Source: Planctomycetota bacterium (GTDB lineage: Bacteria > Planctomycetota > B15-G4). Taken from it: DNA of 64,000 nucleotides. The notes beneath the pieces were generated by a model. It saw only the letters and a list, made by a program, of their open reading frames with translations, was not told where the DNA came from and did not search any database. Both the position numbers and the translations under genes were made by a program. Location of the stretch: assembly GCA_021604805.1 (NCBI GenBank), contig BQJR01000001.1, positions 1,113,102 to 1,177,101 of the forward strand. Reading direction: 5' to 3'. Positions 1-6,233 of the stretch are shown here, piece after piece; within the stretch, counting starts at the first letter, position 1; every line of letters starts with the position of its first letter.

Positions 1-157
1 CACGTGGCTGGCCTTGCTCGAGCTGCGCCGCAGCGGCCAGTGGGTGGAGTGGCCGTGGCTGCGACTGCCTGAGTACGCGCCGCTCGCGCTGTGGTTGTCG
101 TGGCGCGCCGCGCGGATTCTGTCGCGCAGGCGCGTGTCGACACGGAGCGCCCCATGA
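1..157 (+). CDS. C-terminal end of an unidentified, probably membrane, protein (5' truncated)
   Basis: The second reading frame is open from the window edge to a TGA at 155-157. It gives about 51 residues rich in Trp, Leu and Arg (LPEYAPLALWLSWRAARIL, then a basic tail). The stop overlaps the ATG of the next gene in an ATGA arrangement, the usual sign of a translationally coupled pair. The product cannot be identified from this tail. The partner glycosyltransferase suggests an envelope or polysaccharide role, but that is inference only. Confidence 0.6.
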   Translation, partial: TWLALLELRRSGQWVEWPWLRLPEYAPLALWLSWRAARILSRRRVSTRSAP

Positions 158-1710
158 CGCTCACGCTGTTGCTCGCGCTCTACAGTCTCACGGCAGCCGG
201 CCTGCTCGCCTACGGGTTGAACTGTCACCACCTCGCGCGCGTGGAGCGACGCGAGCGACACGCCGCGCGAGCCGCGCGTGCCGCAACGCGCGCGCGCTTC
301 TCGCTCGCGGACCACGAACTGCCACGCGTTACGGTGCAGCTGCCCGTGTTCAACGAACGCCTCGTCGTGCAGCGCCTGCTGGCGGCAGTCGGCGCGCTCG
401 ACTACCCCGCCGATCGCTTGGAGATCCAAGCGCTCGACGACTCCACCGACGAAACCACCCCACTCGCCGCCCGCGCCTGCGACACGCTGCGCGCCCGCGG
501 CCTCGACGTCCAGCACCTGCGCCGCACGCAACGGATCGGCTTCAAGGCCGGCGCGCTCGCGGAAGGCACCGCGCGCTGCCGCGGCGAACTCATCGCGATC
601 TTCGACGCCGACTTCGTGCCGCGCCCCGACTTCCTGCGCGCCTGCCTGCCGCACTTCAGCGATCCGCAGGTCGGGCTCGTGCAAGCGCGCTGGGGACACC
701 TCGATCGCGAACACTCGTGGTTCACGCGCATGCAGGCACTGGCCGTGGATGGGCACTTCATGATCGAGCAATCGGCACGCGCTTGGGGCGGCTACCTGCT
801 CAACTTCAACGGCACGGCCGGCGTGTGGCGACGCGCCGCGATCGACGCGGCCGGCGGCTGGACCGCCGACACGCTCACCGAAGACCTCGACCTCTCCTAC
901 CGCGCTCAACTCGCAGGCTGGCGCGCCGAGTACCTGCCCGACGTGGTCGCGCCTGCCGAGTTGCCCGTGGAGTTGCGCGCCTTCCTCGCGCAACAGCGTC
1001 GCTGGGCACAGGGTTCGATCGAGACGGCGCTCAAGCTGGGACCGCGCGTGTGGCGCGCGCCGCTGCGTCCCGCCGCAAAGTTGCAAGCCTTGCTGCACCT
1101 CACGCACTACGCCGTGCACCCGCTCATGCTCGTGCACAGTCTGCTCGCGCTGCCGGTCTTGCTCACGCTCCCCGACGACGGCGCGCGCACACCGCTGCTG
1201 TTCTTCTTGGTGATGCTCATGGCGGGCACACTCGGCCCGGCCTTGCTCTACGTGCAAGCGCAACAAGCGCAAGGCGGCCCCTGGCGACGTCGGCTGCGCG
1301 CGCTGCCAGCGCTGCTCTTCGTGGGTTGCGGACTCGCGGTGTCGAACACGCGCGCGGTCTGGCACGCCCTGCGCGGCAAGCCCGCGGTCTTCGTGCGCAC
1401 GCCCAAACGTCGCACGGTCGACGGTGACAGCGCGAGCGCCGGTACGCACTACGCCGCACCGCGCGACCCGCTCGTGGCGTGGCAACTCGCGGCCGGTGCG
1501 TGGTGCCTCGGAGGTTGGTGCCTCGCGCTCGCCCAAGCGCGCTGGATGGTGCTGCCCTTTCTCACGCTCAACGCAGGCGGCCTGCTGCTGGTGGGCTTGC
1601 TCTCGGCACGCGAAGCTCGCCAGGCCGCGCGACGCTCGGCTGCCACGCAGCGCCCCCCGGCGAGCGACGCGCGAGAAGTCGTCGACAGTGGGCAAGAAGC
1701 GGCTGCATGA
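154..1710 (+). CDS. Family 2 processive-type membrane glycosyltransferase (cellulose synthase/CslA-like)
   Basis: Inner-membrane GT2 enzyme that would transfer a sugar from a nucleotide sugar to a growing glycan. The motifs lie in the expected order: VQLPVFNE at the start of the GT-A fold, DDSTDET, the metal-binding DADF, TED as catalytic base region, and QQRRWAQG (the QxxRW motif of processive beta-glycosyltransferases). One N-terminal membrane segment (TLLLALYSLTAAGLLAYGL) precedes the catalytic domain, and several hydrophobic segments follow it. A GTG 63 bases upstream is in frame, but the ATG at 154 overlaps the previous gene's stop (ATGA) and starts directly at the membrane segment, so I chose it. 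The acceptor and polymer are unknown; closest in type to CslA/mannan and cellulose synthases. Confidence 0.85.
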   Translation: MTLTLLLALYSLTAAGLLAYGLNCHHLARVERRERHAARAARAATRARFSLADHELPRVTVQLPVFNERLVVQRLLAAVGALDYPADRLEIQALDDSTDETTPLAARACDTLRARGLDVQHLRRTQRIGFKAGALAEGTARCRGELIAIFDADFVPRPDFLRACLPHFSDPQVGLVQARWGHLDREHSWFTRMQALAVDGHFMIEQSARAWGGYLLNFNGTAGVWRRAAIDAAGGWTADTLTEDLDLSYRAQLAGWRAEYLPDVVAPAELPVELRAFLAQQRRWAQGSIETALKLGPRVWRAPLRPAAKLQALLHLTHYAVHPLMLVHSLLALPVLLTLPDDGARTPLLFFLVMLMAGTLGPALLYVQAQQAQGGPWRRRLRALPALLFVGCGLAVSNTRAVWHALRGKPAVFVRTPKRRTVDGDSASAGTHYAAPRDPLVAWQLAAGAWCLGGWCLALAQARWMVLPFLTLNAGGLLLVGLLSAREARQAARRSAATQRPPASDAREVVDSGQEAAA

Positions 1711-1780
1711 TTCGGACGGCTTCGAGCCATGATGGGCGCGGCCTCGCCCCTGCCTCACGTCCCAGCGTTGGAATCGCAGC

Positions 1781-2638
1781 ATGACGCGCCTCACCCCTCT
1801 CGCTTGCTCCCTGATCTTCGCCGCCGCCTGCGGTGCGCTCTTCCTCGCAGCCAAGCCCGCGCAGCAGGTGTCGCCCGCGCAGCCCACGCAGCAGACGCCG
1901 CCCACGCAAGACGACACCGCCACCGTCCACCCCGGCGACGCGCTGCACGCCCCCTTCGACACGCTGCTCTCCAACTTCGTGAAGGACGGCTGGGTCGACT
2001 ACGCCGGCCTCAAAGAAGAAGGCCGCGACGAGCTGCGCGTGTACCTCGGCCAACTCGGCCAGACCGATCCCGCGAGCCTCGACCGCCCGGCGACCCTCGC
2101 CTTCTGGCTCAACGCCTACAACGCTTTCACCTTGCAGCTGATCCTCGAGCACCACGGCAAGATCGAGTCGATCAAAGACATCTCGAGCAGCAAGCGCTGG
2201 GACGCCGAACGCTGGACCGTGCACGGCGAGAACTACAGCCTCGATCAGATCGAACACGAGATCCTGCGCCCCATGGGTGACGCGCGCGTGCACTTCGGCC
2301 TCGTGTGCGCGAGCAAGTCCTGCCCCGACCTGCTCAGCGAAGCCTTCCTGCCGAGCACGCTCGAAGCGCAGCTCGATGCCGCCGCCCGAGGCTTCCTCGC
2401 CGACACCTTCAAGGGCGCCAACGTCGTCACCGAAGACGGCTGGTTCGGCAAGGACTACAACCTGTACCTCTCGAAGATCTTCAGTTGGTTCGACGACGAC
2501 TTCGAGCGCGGCGACACGCACGTGGTCGACTTCGTGCTGCCTTACTTGCCGGACGCCGCCGCGAAGTACGTGCGCGAACACCGCGACGACATCGACGTCG
2601 AGTACTTCGACTATGACTGGTCGTTGAACGGCGTGTGA
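1781..2638 (+). CDS. DUF547 domain protein, exported
   Basis: 285 residues with an N-terminal hydrophobic signal (LTPLACSLIFAAACGALFLA) and a Pro/Gln/Thr-rich linker. The DUF547 domain follows, recognisable by LAFWLNAYNAFTLQLIL, SLDQIEHEILRP and the conserved Cys segment HFGLVCASKSCP. DUF547 has no firmly established reaction; members are often periplasmic or lipid-anchored and have a papain/transglutaminase-like appearance with conserved Cys and His. The signal contains a Cys (AAACG) that could be a lipobox, so lipidation is possible. It lies 70 bases after the glycosyltransferase on the same strand. Confidence 0.8.
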   Translation: MTRLTPLACSLIFAAACGALFLAAKPAQQVSPAQPTQQTPPTQDDTATVHPGDALHAPFDTLLSNFVKDGWVDYAGLKEEGRDELRVYLGQLGQTDPASLDRPATLAFWLNAYNAFTLQLILEHHGKIESIKDISSSKRWDAERWTVHGENYSLDQIEHEILRPMGDARVHFGLVCASKSCPDLLSEAFLPSTLEAQLDAAARGFLADTFKGANVVTEDGWFGKDYNLYLSKIFSWFDDDFERGDTHVVDFVLPYLPDAAAKYVREHRDDIDVEYFDYDWSLNGV

Positions 2639-2747
2639 GTTGGGCCCGCTGCGGGCGGTGCCTGTGGGACAGACTGCTTGCCGGCGGGGCGGGCGTGCTT
2701 CGAGTCGGGCGCGTTGGGGACGGACCGGCTTGCCAGCGCGGGCGAAG

Positions 2748-3497
2748 TCAGCGACGTTTGCGGGCTTGGGCGAGGCGGAGTTTGGCGATGGTGCTGAGGA
2801 TTTTGTGGCCGGCTTTGAGCGTGCCGGTGAGCGTGCCGGCGATCTTGCTGTGGCCGATGCGGCGGCGGTAGGAGACGGGGACTTCGAGCACGCGCAGGTT
2901 GTGTTGCGCTGCCTTCACCTGCATCTCGACCGTCCAGCCGAAGTCGGGATCGCACATGTCCAGGCGCTCGAGGGCTTCGCGTGAGATCGCGCGAAACGGA
3001 CCCAGGTCGCTGACGTCGATCTTCCAGAGCGCGCGCATCAGGCGCGTGGCGAGCCAGTTGCCGAAACGTTGCTGCGGGAGCAGGGCGCCGGGTTCGGAGT
3101 GGCCGAGGGCTCGTGAACCGATCACGAGCTCGGCACGGCCCTCGAAGAGCGGAGCGAGCAGGCTGGGCAGCTCGTCGGGGTGATCGCTGTAATCGGCGTC
3201 GAGAAAAGCCACCACGTCGCAGTCGCGCAGGGCGGCGAGGCCTGCCAAGCAGGCGCTGCCGTAGCCGCGTCGCGCAGCGTGCACGACCTCGGCGCCCGCA
3301 GCCCGCGCGCGCTCCACCGTGGCGTCTCGCGAGCCGTTGTCGGCCACCACCACCTGCTGCAGCAGCTGCCAGGGCAGGTCGCCGAGCACCAGACCGATCG
3401 AGTCCTGCTCATCGAGCGCCGGGATCACCACGCCCACGCGGCGGCCCGAGAGCGCGGACCGCTCGGTTCCGACAGCGCTTTCAGGCGACGGCATCAT
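2748..3497 (-). CDS. Family 2 glycosyltransferase, DPM1/GtrB-like (polyprenyl-phosphate sugar transferase type)
   Basis: About 249 residues. GT2 motifs: VGVVIPALDEQDSIG, VVVADNGSRDAT, the metal site FLDADYSDHPDE, and the ELVIGSRALG and DLGPFRAI segments typical of dolichyl-phosphate-mannose-synthase-like enzymes. Such enzymes usually load a sugar onto a lipid phosphate at the cytoplasmic face. No C-terminal membrane domain is present, so it is a soluble or peripheral form. The frame extends upstream to a GTG at 3569, but two consecutive ATG codons at 3497 and 3494 preceded by GGGAAG are better candidates. Convergent with the DUF547 gene. Confidence 0.85.
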   Translation of the reverse strand: MMPSPESAVGTERSALSGRRVGVVIPALDEQDSIGLVLGDLPWQLLQQVVVADNGSRDATVERARAAGAEVVHAARRGYGSACLAGLAALRDCDVVAFLDADYSDHPDELPSLLAPLFEGRAELVIGSRALGHSEPGALLPQQRFGNWLATRLMRALWKIDVSDLGPFRAISREALERLDMCDPDFGWTVEMQVKAAQHNLRVLEVPVSYRRRIGHSKIAGTLTGTLKAGHKILSTIAKLRLAQARKRR

Positions 3498-3690
3498 GAC
3501 TTCCCGCTCGGAAGAGGCGCCGCCCGAGGCCAGCAGCGGACTCCCATGGACGCGCGATGATTGATCCACTCGCGGCTCGTGGCGATGATGTCCCGCTTAC
3601 CAAAGGGCGCCGCATCCAAGGCGCCGCGGACAGCCCGCCGTCGCGACAGCGCGATGCTCACCGCCCACCGCCCAACCTCGGAGGTCCCAC

Positions 3691-4335
3691 GTGGAAGTCT
3701 TTCAAGACCACGGAATGATGCTGCGCTGGATCCATTTCATTGCCGGCGTCACCTGGATTGGTCTGCTCTGGTTCTACAACTGGATGAACGGCCCGTTCAG
3801 TAACTCGCTCGAACCTGAAGTGCGCGCCAAAGTGATCCCGCAGCTCATGCCGCGCACGCTGTTCTGGTTCCGCTGGGGTGCAGCCTTCACTTGGCTCAGT
3901 GGCGTGTACTACGCCTACGGCGTGCTCGCGCGACAGGATCCCGAAGGCACGATGCACTGGATCACCGAGACGCAACGCGGCCAATGGATCACGCTCGGCT
4001 TCGTCTACGGTTCGATCATGGCCTTCAACGTCTGGTTCATGATCTGGCCGCGCCAGAAGAAGATCATCGCCGCCACGATCAAGGGTGAGAACCCGCCCGA
4101 GAAGGCGCAGTGGGCCAAGACGGCCACCAACTGCTCGCGCGTGAACACTTACCTGTCGGTCCCGCTGCTCTTCGCCATGGGCGCCGGTCGTCACATGGGT
4201 GAGCTCGGCGGCGAGATGCTCACGGGCAGCAATGTCTACGTGGGCATGGCGCTGATCACCGTGGTGGGCTTCGCCTTCGCTTGGCTCTGCATCCACAAGA
4301 TCGGCCCGGCCGTCGGCAAGGACTTCAAAGCCTGA
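3691..4335 (+). CDS. Urate_ox_N-type membrane protein (stand-alone, no cytochrome c domain)
   Basis: 214 residues, all matching the N-terminal membrane part of PuuD-type urate oxidases (PF06181 style). It has WIHFIAGVTWIGLLWFYNW at the N-terminus, then membrane segments around residues 60-75, 100-120, 150-165 and 180-200, with conserved His in the first helix. PuuD enzymes carry a C-terminal cytochrome c domain (CxxCH); this protein ends without one. It may therefore be a structural or haem-binding relative rather than a urate oxidase. The GTG start at 3691 is supported by GGAGGT at 3680-3685, five bases upstream. Followed by a strong terminator. Confidence 0.8.
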   Translation: MEVFQDHGMMLRWIHFIAGVTWIGLLWFYNWMNGPFSNSLEPEVRAKVIPQLMPRTLFWFRWGAAFTWLSGVYYAYGVLARQDPEGTMHWITETQRGQWITLGFVYGSIMAFNVWFMIWPRQKKIIAATIKGENPPEKAQWAKTATNCSRVNTYLSVPLLFAMGAGRHMGELGGEMLTGSNVYVGMALITVVGFAFAWLCIHKIGPAVGKDFKA

Positions 4336-4402
4336 GCCTTCCGGTGACGGTGCGGCTGCACGCCGCGCGTTCACTCTGAAGCAGAGTGGAGGCAGGAAAC
4401 AC

Positions 4403-4443
4403 AGCGGGGCGCGGATCCTGAGATCCGCGCCCCGCTTGTTTTT
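4403..4443 (+). terminator. Intrinsic terminator after the Urate_ox_N gene
   Basis: Perfect 15-bp stem (4403-4417 with 4422-4436) around a CTGA loop, followed by TTGTTTTT. It lies between convergent genes, so it may also stop transcription of the minus-strand lipoprotein gene, although the T run is on the plus side. Confidence 0.9.
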
Positions 4444-4480
4444 GGGTGCTCCCGCGCGCCGAAGCAGCACGGGCGCGCGC

Positions 4481-5320
4481 TCAGCTCCCGAGCATCACGG
4501 GCCCGGCGGTGGCCGTGCCGCCCGCCGTGATCGTGACCTCGAACTGCTTCGCGCCGCCCTTTTCGTGCCAGGCTTCGAGCGTGTACGTGCCTGCGGGCAA
4601 CCCGTCGATGCTGAAGGCGCCAGCCTCGTCGGTGATCGCGAAGAAGGGATGATCGGTCACGCCGATGTAACCGCGCATCCAGGCGTGCACGTCGCAGATC
4701 ACTTCGATGATCTCGGTGCGCTTGAACTCGAACTCGCGCGCCTTGGTGTCACCGGCCGGGATCGACACGTTCTTCTCTTTGTTGCGGTCCGGCTTGGTGT
4801 GGACGTTGTGCATCGTGCCGTCGGAGTTGCGCACCATGAGCACTTGGTCGAGCTGCACACCCACCATCTTGGGCACGAACAGGCAGTCGACCTGGTTGAG
4901 TTCCACGCTGCCGCTGCCGTCGGGGATCTCCCAGGCGTCGAGGCCGTCCACCACTTGCACGAAGCAGTTCGCGAGCGAGCCACCCGCGCCGGTCACCACG
5001 GCGTCGTAGAGGAAGCCGCCGCCCTCGTTCTGGCCGATGCACCACGGGTCGCCGACCATCTTCTGGAACTTGCGTTCGGGAGGCGTGCCTTCCCAGCGCA
5101 CCACGCCCGACACCGAGCCCGTGCTCGCAGGATCGATGGGCTGCGCCTTCGGCTTGGAACTGCCGCCGCTCGACGCGCCCGTGTCGCCGCTGCTCGGGGA
5201 ACGGACGGTCTTCTCGGCCGGCGAATCGCCTGAGTTCGACGCCGATTCGTCGCCCCCACCGCAAGCTGCAAGCGCCATCAACACGCAACTCAACGCTACA
5301 CTCTTCGACATGACATTCAT
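4481..5320 (-). CDS. Cupredoxin-like lipoprotein with carboxypeptidase-regulatory-like C-terminus
   Basis: About 279 residues. The lipoprotein signal ends at LAAC, followed by a Ser/Gly-rich linker. The middle region has a plastocyanin-like fold signature: DGTMHNVH supplies the first His, and ICDVHAWMRG supplies Cys, His and Met, the usual type-1 copper ligands. The C-terminal segment (DEAGAFSIDGLPAGTYTLEAW) is typical of CarboxypepD_reg-like beta-sandwiches. It is probably an outer-surface or periplasmic copper/electron-transfer protein; copper binding is inferred. The ATG at 5320 has GGGAGGTG about seven bases upstream and starts directly on the signal peptide. Its 5' end overlaps by 11 bases the 5' end of the divergent AhpD-like gene. 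Confidence 0.8.
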   Translation of the reverse strand: MNVMSKSVALSCVLMALAACGGGDESASNSGDSPAEKTVRSPSSGDTGASSGGSSKPKAQPIDPASTGSVSGVVRWEGTPPERKFQKMVGDPWCIGQNEGGGFLYDAVVTGAGGSLANCFVQVVDGLDAWEIPDGSGSVELNQVDCLFVPKMVGVQLDQVLMVRNSDGTMHNVHTKPDRNKEKNVSIPAGDTKAREFEFKRTEIIEVICDVHAWMRGYIGVTDHPFFAITDEAGAFSIDGLPAGTYTLEAWHEKGGAKQFEVTITAGGTATAGPVMLGS

Positions 5321-5900
5321 CCGCACGACACCTCCCTGTGAGGCGCAAGGCCGCCTCAAAGCCATCTACGACGCCGCCATCAAACGGGCCGGCAAAGTTT
5401 ACAAGATCCTCGAGCTGCAAAGTCCGAATCCCGCGGTGCTCACGGCGAGCATGCAGCTGTACACCGCCACGATGTTCGGGCCCTCGCCGCTGTCGCGCAG
5501 CGATCGTGAGGCGCTCGCGGTCGTCGTCTCGCGCGCCAACGAGTGCGGCTACTGAATCGCCGCGCACGCCGCGGACCTCCGTGTCGAGGTCCTCTCAGAA
5601 CTCACCGAAAGCGGGCTCGACGAAGCCACCGCGCGCGCACGCACCGACGCCTTCGTGAGCGACCTCGTGGCGCAAGGCAGTGACGCCACGCCCGACGAGC
5701 GTCTGCGCGCGCTGCTGCGTTACGCCGAACGCCTCACGCTCGAGCCGGCCAGCGTGAACGAGCGTCACGTGGACGCGCTGCGCGAAGTCGGACTCGACGA
5801 TCGCGCGATCCACGACGCCGCGCAGGTCGTGGCCTACTTCGCGTACATCAACCGCGTGGCCGACGGCCTCGGCGTGGACCCCGAGCCCGACGCGGGCTGA
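5310..5900 (+). CDS. AhpD-like (carboxymuconolactone decarboxylase family) peroxidase-related selenoprotein, CxxU
   Basis: Read through an in-frame TGA at 5553-5555, this is one 196-residue AhpD-like protein. The N-terminus MTFIRTTPPCEA and the segment MFGPSPLSRSDREALAVVVS are typical of the uncharacterised peroxidase-related branch. The C-terminus VAYFAYINRVADGLGVD also matches that family. The redox motif in relatives is E-C-x-Y-C-x-x-x-H; here it reads ECGY-TGA-IAAH, so the TGA replaces exactly the second catalytic Cys (residue 82, with Cys79 and His86). All 114 sense codons after the TGA keep the family pattern without another stop, and a hairpin fitting a bacterial SECIS follows. I therefore read the TGA as selenocysteine. 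The expected role is thiol/selenol-dependent peroxide reduction. A pseudogene or sequencing error is the main alternative. Confidence 0.8.
5553..5592 (+). promoter_or_regulatory. SECIS-like hairpin behind the in-frame TGA
   Basis: A 7-bp perfect stem, GGACCTC (5573-5579) with GAGGTCC (5586-5592), encloses the 6-base loop CGTGTC. The loop starts 24 bases after the TGA at 5553-5555 and has a G at its second position. The general model for bacterial SECIS elements asks for a short upper stem, a small apical loop with a G in the first two positions, and roughly this spacing. The stem lies inside the coding sequence, as required in bacteria. Confidence 0.65.
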
Positions 5901-5903
5901 GCC

Positions 5904-6233
5904 TCAACTCGGCAGCGGCACGTCGACCACGACCCAACCGTCTTCTTCGCGGGCGGGATAGAGCGTGATGCGCGCGCCGGGCACGTTGCGGCAGGCGCCG
6001 GTGCGCAAGTCGAAAGCCCACAAGTGCGTGGGGCAGACGACCGCGCCGTTCTCGAGCAGGCCCTCGCAGAGATCGCTGAACTTGTGCGGGCAGAGCGGGT
6101 CGAAGGCGATCAGGCGACCATCGAGCCGCACGACGCCGACCGCGTGTTGCTCGACCATGCGGCTCTGCGCGCGACCGTCGGGCAACTCGTGCAGCTCGAG
6201 CACGCGCAGCGAGCGGGTGGCGGGGCGTGTCAT
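5904..6233 (-). CDS. Rieske [2Fe-2S] ferredoxin-like protein
   Basis: 109 residues, with no signal or membrane segment. The Rieske cluster ligands are CPH and, 17 residues later, CPTH (Cys and His of each bind the irons), followed by WAFDLRTGACRNVPG. The size and layout resemble small soluble Rieske ferredoxins or NirD-like subunits. The ATG at 6233 overlaps the TGA of the upstream sulfatase-like gene (ATGA), so the two are co-translated. The partner oxygenase or reductase is not in the window. Confidence 0.85.
   Translation of the reverse strand: MTRPATRSLRVLELHELPDGRAQSRMVEQHAVGVVRLDGRLIAFDPLCPHKFSDLCEGLLENGAVVCPTHLWAFDLRTGACRNVPGARITLYPAREEDGWVVVDVPLPS

Noticed and set aside
2644..2656. 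GCCCG-CTG-CGGGC hairpin after the DUF547 gene as a terminator
   Set aside because: Only five base pairs and no T run; too weak to call.
5310..5555. Reading the AhpD-like gene as a truncated pseudogene ending at the TGA
   Set aside because: The part after the TGA is intact, in frame and family-like to its natural C-terminus. The TGA sits exactly on a catalytic Cys codon and a SECIS-like hairpin follows.
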